DNA from: Parcubacteria group bacterium
GTDB taxonomy: Bacteria; Patescibacteriota; JABMPQ01
Direction: 5' to 3'
Assembly (NCBI GenBank): GCA_013202585.1
Contig: JABMPQ010000016.1
Location: 1 to 42,832, forward strand
Length of the DNA: 42,832 nt
How positions within the stretch are numbered: the stretch's first letter is position 1; each line of letters opens with the position of its first letter. The notes beneath the pieces were generated by a model, which saw nothing but the letters and a program-made list of their open reading frames with translations, was not told the origin of the DNA and did not search any database. Both the position numbers and the translations under genes were made by a program. Positions 35,014 to 42,832 of this stretch are shown piece by piece.

Positions 35014-37755
35014 TTATCGGTCTGCTAGCCACTGCTGCACCGCACTAGCCACTTGGTCTTTATCGCAGTATTCTACCTGAGAAATAGGTAAAACCTTAAT
35101 AAAGTCCGCTCCATAGCGCGCACTTTCTATCCGATTATCTAGCATCACCAACACCCCTTTATCGCTAGTGCTTTTTATAAGCTGCTGGAAAACTTGCTGC
35201 CATTTAAGCAAGGCTTCGGGTAAAGCCATCTCCATAAAAGCATTTTGCTGACTGCTACTACGCGCTAGCGTCAACGGATCAGAGAAGAAACCAAACGGCA
35301 ATTTATGAACAACTAAACAGGACAGCTTGTCTGCCGGAATATCATTGCGCAATAGAAAATCGTGGGTGGTCAGCAGAACTGCCTTTTTCTGATGCAAATA
35401 TTCTTGTTTGACCTTATCCTCGCCCCCGGAAATTCCCAGTCCCAATACTTTCACTCCCTTCTCTTTTAAAGGCAAAGCTAAATCAACAAATACTTTTTTA
35501 ATGGCGGCCTTGCTGCTAAATGAGACAATGATTTTCCCTTTTATTTTATCCGCTAGAGCCGAGATTATTTTTTCCGTGTCCTGACCAAAACCAGATTCAT
35601 TGGGCCCGGCGATATCCGTTGGCACAATAACCTTGGCTTGCTTTTCGTATTGATAAGTGGTGGCAATATCGTGTTCACCATATTCCTCCCCCAATTCCAA
35701 ACGCTTTTTGTAATGATCAATGCTGGCCCGACTATTAAATACTGTCGAAACTAGGTCGGTTGAATTTGGCCGTGACAATATCGTATTCTGTAAAAAGTCC
35801 CCCACTTGCCGAGGCGCCAATGACAGTTGCAAGTGACCACGATTCAAACTCAACCAAGTTACTTCGTTCGAATCCGGAGCTAACATCACCTTTTCTAACT
35901 TCTTGGTCATTTCGTAAAGCTCCTGGTAAACACCAGCCAGATCACAACGTATTCCCTGAGCTGACTTCTGCTTGAGAGGACTAATCAGTTTATCTAGTTG
36001 AGCTAGAAAGGCGTACATGTCTACAATGTAGTTCTGGCCAGCTTGCTTGACTCGATCCCACTCAGGATACTGACGCACATCCCGCTCGAGCGGCAAAGTG
36101 AAATAATCACCGTGCTCTCCTAGATCCTGTTGCTGCTGGCTGGTGAAAATACCCAACACCCCAAAAAACAAGGTCGTTTTATCTTTGATTTTGGTGGTTT
36201 GTTTTATTACAGCTGCCACCTGGCTTTTGGTGGTCTTTTTTAGAAGTGCTTTTTTGGGAATTAACCGCAAAAATCCCGGATCGTAGTCCAGCCAAGACAG
36301 CTTTCTAGTAATATTATTTTCACTCAGCTGGAAACTCAAATAATCAGTGAGTTGCTTTTCTAGTTCCTGGGCTTCGTCGAGGATTATGTTTTTCACGCCC
36401 AAGGACCGCCCCTCGGCCGCTAAGGCAGCGTGATTAAATATCACTACGTCCGATTTCTGCGCTTGCTCAAGGGCATTATAGTAAAAACAGTCTTGGTGGT
36501 AAGGGCAATCCTTCTCCAGGCAATATTTGGCAGCACAATTAATCTGTTCCTCCACCCGATAATCTTCATAGCCCCAAGCCATTTCGGCGAAAAGACCAAA
36601 TTGAGCAATGTCCAACCAAAGTAGCAGCTTAGCCAACGCCTCCATTTGAGTAGCCGATAGCTCTGGTTTGTTTTTAAACTGCTCAAAGCGACGCCGACAC
36701 AAATATTTCCGCCGGTCTTCTAATAGAGCGGGTGTGAAATTGAAGGGGGTAATGTTTTGCGCTACTTCAGCTTCCTCAGTAAGTAATTGTTTCTGCAATG
36801 AGAAGCAACTAACCGAGATCGCCACCGGCTGGCTGGTCTTCTGCGCTTGCGCCTGATAGGCGGCAGCAGTGAGATAAGCTAAATACCGACCCACGCCTGG
36901 TCCAGCGTTGATAATTGACTGCTTGTTATTAGTAAAATCTTGTACTAGCTGTTTCATTAAGGCCACCTGACCCGGGCGGAATTTATAATTAGTGATGACT
37001 TTTTTGAGTTGTTCTTTCTTTTTGAATAGGGCTTCGATTTCAGTTAAACTTACTTTACGTTGGGCAGTTTTTTCCGCAGTTTGACGCTTGGGAGTAGTTT
37101 CAGGCTTGGCCGCCGACTTACTTCCTGAACCTTTGGGCTTCCCTTTTTCGCCTCGACGCGCCGTCAGCACTTGTTTAAAAACAGCCGCCAGTCCCCAATC
37201 ATGCTTGGTCGCAAACCGAGTAATTTCCTGTAAAACGCCGTAGTCTACCTCATAAATTCTCTCCACTAGCTGTAAAAAGAGGTCTTTACTAGCTAAAACG
37301 TCATCCAGGGCGCGATGACTCTCAACGTGCTTGATTTTGAGAAAATTTGTCAGCACTTCTAGGCTATGCGAAGACAGCTCTGGTGCCAGTAAAGTAGCCA
37401 ATTTCCAAGTATCATAGCTGGGATTGGCTAACTTTACCCCTTTGCCGGCCAAAAAATTAAGGTCAAAGTTGATATTATGGCCAACGATCGGGTGTTTACC
37501 AACAAATTTGATTAAATCGTCTTTGACATCAGCGAAGGGTGGCGCCTTAGCCACTTGCTCATCCGTGATATTGGTGATAGCTGTGACAATAGTAGGAATT
37601 TTACCACTCGGTTTGGTCAAAAACTGAAATTCAGCAATTACTTTATCGCCTTTGAACTTAGCAGCCGCTACTTCAATAATATCACCGCGGTTAGGCGTGA
37701 GATCGGTGGTTTCGAGATCGAGAGCAACGCAGGTTTTAGGAAAAGTTGGTTTCAT
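35014..37755 (-). CDS. DnaQ-type exonuclease fused to a DinG/XPD-like helicase domain with degenerate ATPase motifs
   Basis: Exo motifs CVALDLETTDL, VGHNINFDLNFL, SHRALDDV; FeS-type YCLEKDCPYHQDC; helicase I/II/VI equivalents NAGPGVGRY, LDEAQE, QQVFQQLIKS. Confidence 0.85.
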   Translation of the reverse strand: MKPTFPKTCVALDLETTDLTPNRGDIIEVAAAKFKGDKVIAEFQFLTKPSGKIPTIVTAITNITDEQVAKAPPFADVKDDLIKFVGKHPIVGHNINFDLNFLAGKGVKLANPSYDTWKLATLLAPELSSHSLEVLTNFLKIKHVESHRALDDVLASKDLFLQLVERIYEVDYGVLQEITRFATKHDWGLAAVFKQVLTARRGEKGKPKGSGSKSAAKPETTPKRQTAEKTAQRKVSLTEIEALFKKKEQLKKVITNYKFRPGQVALMKQLVQDFTNNKQSIINAGPGVGRYLAYLTAAAYQAQAQKTSQPVAISVSCFSLQKQLLTEEAEVAQNITPFNFTPALLEDRRKYLCRRRFEQFKNKPELSATQMEALAKLLLWLDIAQFGLFAEMAWGYEDYRVEEQINCAAKYCLEKDCPYHQDCFYYNALEQAQKSDVVIFNHAALAAEGRSLGVKNIILDEAQELEKQLTDYLSFQLSENNITRKLSWLDYDPGFLRLIPKKALLKKTTKSQVAAVIKQTTKIKDKTTLFFGVLGIFTSQQQQDLGEHGDYFTLPLERDVRQYPEWDRVKQAGQNYIVDMYAFLAQLDKLISPLKQKSAQGIRCDLAGVYQELYEMTKKLEKVMLAPDSNEVTWLSLNRGHLQLSLAPRQVGDFLQNTILSRPNSTDLVSTVFNSRASIDHYKKRLELGEEYGEHDIATTYQYEKQAKVIVPTDIAGPNESGFGQDTEKIISALADKIKGKIIVSFSSKAAIKKVFVDLALPLKEKGVKVLGLGISGGEDKVKQEYLHQKKAVLLTTHDFLLRNDIPADKLSCLVVHKLPFGFFSDPLTLARSSSQQNAFMEMALPEALLKWQQVFQQLIKSTSDKGVLVMLDNRIESARYGADFIKVLPISQVEYCDKDQVASAVQQWLADR

Positions 37756-37803
37756 GGGGATTATAACTTACAACTACACCGATTAGCCGGGACAGTCAAG
37801 ATA

Positions 37804-39090
37804 TTACTTAATATTCCCCGCCAGCCACAGCGGACGGAAAAAAATATCACAATCACTATATTTATCATCTTTAACGACTGACCAATTTAAAACGTAAGCT
37901 TGACGAGGATGATATTGATTAATAAAAGCCTTAAGATTGCCGGGAATTCTGTCTTCATTCCCCCCTTTTACTTCAATTGGTATTAATTGTTTTTCTCTCT
38001 TAAAAACAACATCCACTTCTTGTTTTGTCTTGGTGCGCCAGTAATAAATTTTATCTAAAGCCTTAGCTGATTTATGCAGTTCGGAAACAGCAAAGTTCTC
38101 GGCTGCTTGACCGAATTCACTTGTCTGGGGAATTAGCTGGAAATCTTGCATTAAAATACTACGCAAGCCAGTATCAACCAAATAGATCTTGTGATTTTTC
38201 ACCAATTCTTTGGTCTTGTTGGTAAAATACGGGGGAGCCAGATGCAAAATAAAGGTTTTTTGTAACAACTCTAGGCGGTTCTCCAAGGCAGTACGACCGA
38301 GAGTAGAGTCTGTGGCCAGCGACTGAATATCTAGTAGACCACCAATTCTGTCTGCCAACAAAGTTAATATTTTCTTGACTTGCAATGAATTAGCAGCGTG
38401 GCTCCAAATTTGGATATCTCGTAAAATATATGAATTAACAATTTCTGCCAGAAGTTCAATTTTATCTTCTCTTCTTTTTCCTAGAACCACTTCCGGATAA
38501 CCTCCGAAAGTTAGAAAATCTATTAAAGGATTGTTAATAGATTCTACGATCTCTGGAGGTGTTTTCTCAACATTCGCCAGTGACCATCGGTAATTATCGT
38601 AATCTTTTTTATCTGGCTGCCATTTTAAATATTCAGTAAAGGAAAGTGGCCAAATGGGAAACACTTTTTTCCGGCCAGCCATGCTTTCGTCGATTTCTAG
38701 ATACCAGGAAGCGGAGCCAGTAACAATACATTTGAAATTTGGCCGGTGATCATGGATCACTTTTAAAATAGAGCCAATATTTTTTGACTTTTGGAATTCA
38801 TCTATGAAAAGGTAATACTTTTCCTTACTATCTTGGGGAAGTCGGCTGAGAGTAGTACTTTGTTTAGACCAGATCGCTAAATCCTCCACCTTCTCTAGAT
38901 CAAACCAATAGATATTACGGCGAGGAATTTTCTTCTCCGTAATCAGCCTTTTTCTGATCATCTTTAATAATGTGGTCTTTCCCACCTGTCTGGCGCCGTT
39001 TAATAGTAAAATATCTGGAGAACCAATATTTTCCCATATTTTAGGCAAAATTCGCCTATTTTTCATAACTTTATTGTTATGATACAGCAA
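37804..39090 (-). CDS. AAA_14/DUF4143-type ATP-binding protein
   Basis: LLLNGARQVGKTTLLKMI, CIVTGSASW, C-terminal YYWRTKTKQEVDVVFKREKQLIPIEVKGG; the alternative start at 39066 is possible. Confidence 0.88.
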   Translation of the reverse strand: MLYHNNKVMKNRRILPKIWENIGSPDILLLNGARQVGKTTLLKMIRKRLITEKKIPRRNIYWFDLEKVEDLAIWSKQSTTLSRLPQDSKEKYYLFIDEFQKSKNIGSILKVIHDHRPNFKCIVTGSASWYLEIDESMAGRKKVFPIWPLSFTEYLKWQPDKKDYDNYRWSLANVEKTPPEIVESINNPLIDFLTFGGYPEVVLGKRREDKIELLAEIVNSYILRDIQIWSHAANSLQVKKILTLLADRIGGLLDIQSLATDSTLGRTALENRLELLQKTFILHLAPPYFTNKTKELVKNHKIYLVDTGLRSILMQDFQLIPQTSEFGQAAENFAVSELHKSAKALDKIYYWRTKTKQEVDVVFKREKQLIPIEVKGGNEDRIPGNLKAFINQYHPRQAYVLNWSVVKDDKYSDCDIFFRPLWLAGNIK

Positions 39091-39096
39091 TATATT

Positions 39097-39131
39097 CTTA
39101 CTATATTAGTGTAGCATACTAATATAGTAAG
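39097..39131. promoter_or_regulatory. Long palindromic operator over the promoter of the DUF4143 gene
   Basis: CTTACTATATTAGT-gtagcat-ACTAATATAGTAAG, perfect 14-bp arms; on minus, TTGACT(39135-39130)-N16-TACACT(39113-39108) overlaps it. Confidence 0.7.
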
Positions 39132-39166
39132 TCAAGAGATTTAATTGATATATATTCGCTGCCCAA

Positions 39167-39195
39167 TAAAAAACGGCTGCTCGCGAGAACAACCG
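39167..39195 (-). terminator. Intrinsic terminator for the 310-aa gene
   Basis: AAAAAACGGCTGCTCGCGAGAACAACCG; C/A mismatches on plus become G-U pairs in the minus transcript, followed by a U-run. Confidence 0.6.
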
Positions 39196-39240
39196 CTAGG
39201 TGCTAGATGAGGGATTGGGAGATGGTGATGAAGGAGTTGA

Positions 39241-40173
39241 TCACTCGATCGGATCAATCAGCTTGACCAGCTTGACGACTCCGGGGCCGATTGCCTGCTT
39301 CTTCGTTTGCATGTCCATCAGCTCCAGCACATATAGTCCACGATCAGCTCTCAAACACGGGACCCTCCGGAGAAACTCCCCTCCCCTTTCACTGGCCTCG
39401 TAGCCAGGCAGAGAGAGGAATGGGAAGTGCATGCCATCCATGTGCTGAAAGTATGAGGGACAGGTCAGCAGCATCTGGACACCCTCGTGAGCCATGGGCA
39501 GGTAGCTACCTAAGGAATTACGGACTTCCTCTACCGACTCACCAAGGTAGCGTTGACCCAGCCCCATACTGTATTCGATTGGGGGTAGGGTCACAATGTA
39601 AAACCCCTTTGGACGTACAACCTGACTCCCTGGCATTTGCCTGGCAGGACTCCACAACTTGACCGTCGTATAATCCCAGCTAAAGGATTCCGTATTATTA
39701 CACATGCCCCTGGAAGTTGCATATAGCCAAGGCAACTCCCCCGACAGCTTTGCATCCACGCCGACCACCTGGTCACTGCTAAATCCGTAGCAGAGGATGA
39801 GTGCAAAGCTGCTCTGACGATACTCCTCGTCCATCTTCGCCTGCAAAGCTACGAATGCATCGCTCGGGATCACGTAATTGGGGTGATTTTGAACCAGCCA
39901 GCGGTTAAAACTTCCCCAGCGGTTAACCTGATCGTCCAGCGACGGGATCTCCAGGGTCCAGCGCTTGGCTGTTGCGACCAGATCATTTGCCCGGGGGTAG
40001 GATTTACGCAAAACGGCCTGTGCCATTTCCGCATCAAACTTAGCTGCGGCGAGATGGCCATTGAAAGTATTGAGCTGGTTTGGCGATATTCCACCATCAA
40101 GCAATCCTGTTGGTGGCGGCTCCGGTGTCTCGACCTCTCTTACTGTTCTCTCAGGTCCGTCATGCTCACACAT
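39241..40173 (-). CDS. Hypothetical protein (310 aa)
   Basis: Uninterrupted ORF, AGAGGTTG upstream, terminator downstream; no family recognised. Confidence 0.6.
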   Translation of the reverse strand: MCEHDGPERTVREVETPEPPPTGLLDGGISPNQLNTFNGHLAAAKFDAEMAQAVLRKSYPRANDLVATAKRWTLEIPSLDDQVNRWGSFNRWLVQNHPNYVIPSDAFVALQAKMDEEYRQSSFALILCYGFSSDQVVGVDAKLSGELPWLYATSRGMCNNTESFSWDYTTVKLWSPARQMPGSQVVRPKGFYIVTLPPIEYSMGLGQRYLGESVEEVRNSLGSYLPMAHEGVQMLLTCPSYFQHMDGMHFPFLSLPGYEASERGGEFLRRVPCLRADRGLYVLELMDMQTKKQAIGPGVVKLVKLIDPIE

Positions 40174-40250
40174 TCTACAACCTCTTTTTTGTTGGGGGCT
40201 ACTATCCCTTTGGAATTTGCCCGGTTGATATTACTCTCACCTATATTTTG

Positions 40251-40311
40251 CCTGAGGTGAGCTTTCTGGTCTCAAATACAGCGAGAACAAAAAGCCAACC
40301 TCAGGTTTTTT
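40251..40311 (+). terminator. Long multi-tier hairpin with T-run (terminator, attenuator or small-RNA 3' end)
   Basis: CCTGAGGT...ACCTCAGG-TTTTTT with inner GCTTT/AAAGC and TCTC/GAGA pairings. Confidence 0.5.
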
Positions 40312-40364
40312 ATTAAAGAACATCGTTTATGTTTAGCATGGATGCTGGTTTTTGTGAAGATCTA

Positions 40365-40393
40365 TTTACAAATATACCTATATAATGTATAGT
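40365..40393 (+). promoter_or_regulatory. Putative promoter of the asparaginase gene
   Basis: TTTACA, 17-bp spacer, TATAGT. Confidence 0.4.
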
Positions 40394-40449
40394 TGCGAGC
40401 TCTATTTATGCAAGTTCTTTTTCAATACAATCACATTCTCGCTGTCTAT

Positions 40450-40512
40450 GAATTACTAGCAACTCCTTAGATGTCCTTAGAGTAAAGCACTTCTGGGGTG
40501 TTGCTAGTATTC
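40450..40512 (+). promoter_or_regulatory. Leader hairpin in the asparaginase 5'UTR
   Basis: GAATtACTAGCAAC / GTTGCTAGTATTC enclosing CCTTAGAGT-aaagc-ACTTCTGGGG; SD AGGAGG at 40535. Confidence 0.55.
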
Positions 40513-40549
40513 ACTGATGAGAACAATCGCAACCAGGAGGATAATGAAG

Positions 40550-41743
40550 ATGTTGACCCCGAATGAGCGCTTTGCGGCGCAACAAGCAGCAGTATTGCCA
40601 TTTGCCAGCCTCGATGACCTGCCCGAAAGCACGCAGGATCAGATCGCGGCGCTGGACAAAAACCTGCCGGTCGTGGTGGTGATGTACTACGGTGGAACCA
40701 TCGGAATGACACAGGACAAGCGCGGACGCCTCGTGGCCACTGACGACGCCGAGGCTCTGCTCGAACCGCTGGCCATCAAAGGTTTGAAGAAGAAGGTTCA
40801 GGTGGTCTGGTTCCCAACCCACCCCAAGGCGATCGATTCGACCAACGGCCGCTGGGTCCACTGGGTGAGCATCGGTAACGCCATCCGGCTGCTCTACGAT
40901 CGGATCGATGGCTTTGTCGTCTGCGGCGGGACCGATACCATGGCTTACATTTCCGGAGCCATGCAGTTCATGTTCCCCAATATCGGCAAACCGGTCATCG
41001 GAGCCGGCTCGCAAATGCCGATGTTCGAACTCGGCGATGACGCCACCAGCAATCTCTTCTACAGTATTGCGGCGGCGGCCAGCGATCTCTCTGGCGGTCA
41101 CCTGGCGTTTGGCGACGAGTTGATGCACGGTCTACACGTCCACAAGATTCAGGACAAGCGCTTTCGGGCATTCGCGGCGCCGACCCAGCACTACATCGGC
41201 CACTTCGAGGATGGGAAAGTGCGCCTCTATCCGTCAGCTCCCCGACGCGATACGATCGTGACGGGTGCCAGGCTCAAATACAATCCTTTCTTCCGCGAAG
41301 GCATCAAGGTGGTCAGGATCAGCCCGGCCACTCCATCGGAATCGATCCTGCACGATGCCACCGATCCTGTCTGCGAGGCCTTGTTACTCATTACTTTCGG
41401 CGCCGGTAACGTGCGCGACGAGGGCATCATCGCAGACGAGCAGACTCACATCGACTGCCTGCGCCAACTCTACGATCGGAAATACCCGATCGTCCTGGGT
41501 AGCCCGATGATGGACGGTCGAGTGGACAGCCCCTACAGGGGCGGAGTACTGGCCGTTTCCACTGAGGAAGACGGCGGCGGCGCAATTTCCGGCGGGGACA
41601 CCACTGGTCCGACCCTTGAGGTCAAGTGCATGGTCGCCCTCTACCACACCTACAGTGACGGAGATACGTTCGACTATGACAAGTTCCGCGCCGAGATGGA
41701 GCGGGATCACGTCGGTGAGCTCACCTCCGAGGACGAGCGCTAG
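40550..41743 (+). CDS. L-asparaginase / glutaminase family protein
   Basis: VVVMYYGGTIGMTQD, FVVCGGTDTMAYISGAMQFM, KPVIGAGSQMPM; AGGAGG 9 nt before ATG 40550 (ATG 40544 also possible; track start 40517). Confidence 0.88.
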   Translation: MLTPNERFAAQQAAVLPFASLDDLPESTQDQIAALDKNLPVVVVMYYGGTIGMTQDKRGRLVATDDAEALLEPLAIKGLKKKVQVVWFPTHPKAIDSTNGRWVHWVSIGNAIRLLYDRIDGFVVCGGTDTMAYISGAMQFMFPNIGKPVIGAGSQMPMFELGDDATSNLFYSIAAAASDLSGGHLAFGDELMHGLHVHKIQDKRFRAFAAPTQHYIGHFEDGKVRLYPSAPRRDTIVTGARLKYNPFFREGIKVVRISPATPSESILHDATDPVCEALLLITFGAGNVRDEGIIADEQTHIDCLRQLYDRKYPIVLGSPMMDGRVDSPYRGGVLAVSTEEDGGGAISGGDTTGPTLEVKCMVALYHTYSDGDTFDYDKFRAEMERDHVGELTSEDER

Positions 41744-41779
41744 ATCTCCCGCACCTTCCCTACAACCCGCCCTTTCCCC

Positions 41780-41807
41780 AACAGGCGACTGCAAAGCCTG
41801 TTTTTTA
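41780..41807 (+). terminator. Intrinsic terminator of the asparaginase gene
   Basis: AACAGGC-gactgcaaa-GCCTGTT followed by TTTT. Confidence 0.8.
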
Positions 41808-41841
41808 TTACAATTAAATCATCCAGGCAACTAATAAAACC

Positions 41842-42336
41842 TCAACTAATAAAAAATCCCTCCAGTAAAACTGCAGGGACTACCCAAGGAACTACGAACT
41901 GGGCGGCGGGTCGTCTGGCGACTTTGACAGACTTGCCAGTCGACTGACCAGCGGACTGAACCGGCTGATCACCATACTTGGCCGCGAAACGAAGCTGCCA
42001 GCACTCCAGTGGGATCAGTTGGTAAGATCCGCCCTCACTTTGGCGACCGCTCACCTTGGTCGAATCTACCTTCACTTTCCAGATGTAGAGGCAGGGAACT
42101 GGTGATGGATTCTTCTTTTTGCAACACATGCAGATCGTTATATCCTTTACTTCCAGTTCTGTGAGTACGGCCGGGATTTCACACTCACCTGCCAGACGAT
42201 ACCCACTGCCTCTTATCCTGAACTTTACTCTCCCAATCACCTGGTAGATCTGTCCAACGACTGTTTCGACCAACATCAGTTCTTGCCCCTGTACTTTCCC
42301 ATGAAAATCCCTTGCCCCTCTATGAGTTACCGCCAT
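41842..42336 (-). CDS. Hypothetical protein (164 aa)
   Basis: ORF directly following the 113-aa ORF; contains ICMCCKKKNPSPVPCLYIWKVKV; no family recognised. Confidence 0.45.
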   Translation of the reverse strand: MAVTHRGARDFHGKVQGQELMLVETVVGQIYQVIGRVKFRIRGSGYRLAGECEIPAVLTELEVKDITICMCCKKKNPSPVPCLYIWKVKVDSTKVSGRQSEGGSYQLIPLECWQLRFAAKYGDQPVQSAGQSTGKSVKVARRPAAQFVVPWVVPAVLLEGFFIS

Positions 42337-42339
42337 CTG

Positions 42340-42681
42340 CTACCCTCCTATCAGGTCGCGAAATTTTACGTAAACACGGCAAGTTTCGAACACATCGTCC
42401 ACCCTCACTTGAATTCCAACCAGACATTTATTACGATGCACCTTCAAGACTGTGCCAAGTACATTTGTACCGCCGTGAAAAAAAACCACCGGCTTTCCTT
42501 GGGAAAAAGGGGGCAGCGCTTCCCCGATAATCAGCACCACCAACCCAACAACCAAACAGATCGGGCTGCAATACCCAGGATTACTCGGGTTAATTATAAA
42601 GACGGGAATCATCATCAAGATTAATCCAACAGTCTCCATAATCCACTTAATCATATTGCTCGAGAAACGTATCCGCTTCAT
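42340..42681 (-). CDS. Hypothetical two-TM membrane protein (113 aa)
   Basis: Two N-terminal hydrophobic helices (WIMETVGLILMMIPVFII, ICLVVGLVVLIIGEAL); GGGAGGA upstream of the start on minus. Confidence 0.5.
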   Translation of the reverse strand: MKRIRFSSNMIKWIMETVGLILMMIPVFIINPSNPGYCSPICLVVGLVVLIIGEALPPFSQGKPVVFFHGGTNVLGTVLKVHRNKCLVGIQVRVDDVFETCRVYVKFRDLIGG

Positions 42682-42832
42682 CTATTTGTCCTCCCTTTTT
42701 GAAAAGTTGCGTCCAATTAAATCAACACCACATAGTGACAGCAATATCAGTAAACTGCAATACTTTTTGCCTCAGAGGGGGCTGTCGCCGAATACGTGAA
42801 TTCAAGGTTCTATTGCCCCACCTTCATTGTCC

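Noticed and set aside
40511-41128. 205-aa minus-strand ORF opposite the asparaginase.
   Set aside because: Antisense shadow ORF expected in GC-rich coding sequence; the plus strand has clear asparaginase motifs and an SD.

Overview
The window looks like part of a compact, roughly 40-45% GC bacterial chromosome in Patescibacteria/CPR style. This taxonomic guess is an inference from gene content and composition only. Housekeeping genes recognised: tRNA-Gly, prs, tyrS, yebC-family, ruvC, pyk, groES-groEL with a perfect CIRCE operator, a Ca2+ P-type ATPase and a CaCA exchanger. The most striking locus is a tightly packed minus-strand run of nine genes (12.4 kb down to 3.06 kb): yebC-ruvC, a PKD + 7TM membrane protein, and six consecutive ATP-grasp ligase genes. 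The ATP-grasps are three CphA-N-domain-like proteins without the Mur-ligase half, one RimK-like, one glutathione-synthetase-like, and one fused to a RimB/PF05618-like aspartyl protease. This looks like an uncharacterised peptide or amidoligase pathway. Other notable loci: a 1953-aa secreted M23 peptidase/beta-propeller/Ig protein; a decayed fragment of a paralog of its C-terminus; a wHTH-MNT/HEPN toxin-antitoxin pair with tandem 22-bp operators on a perfect-spacing promoter; tandem zinc-ribbon mini-genes with duplicated leaders; a 47-nt hairpin repeat with compensatory changes; a structured non-coding stretch; a DinG-like protein with intact exonuclease motifs but degenerate helicase motifs; and a GC-rich asparaginase, probably horizontally acquired, with an elaborate 5'UTR hairpin. 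All calls are by eye; no database search was run.
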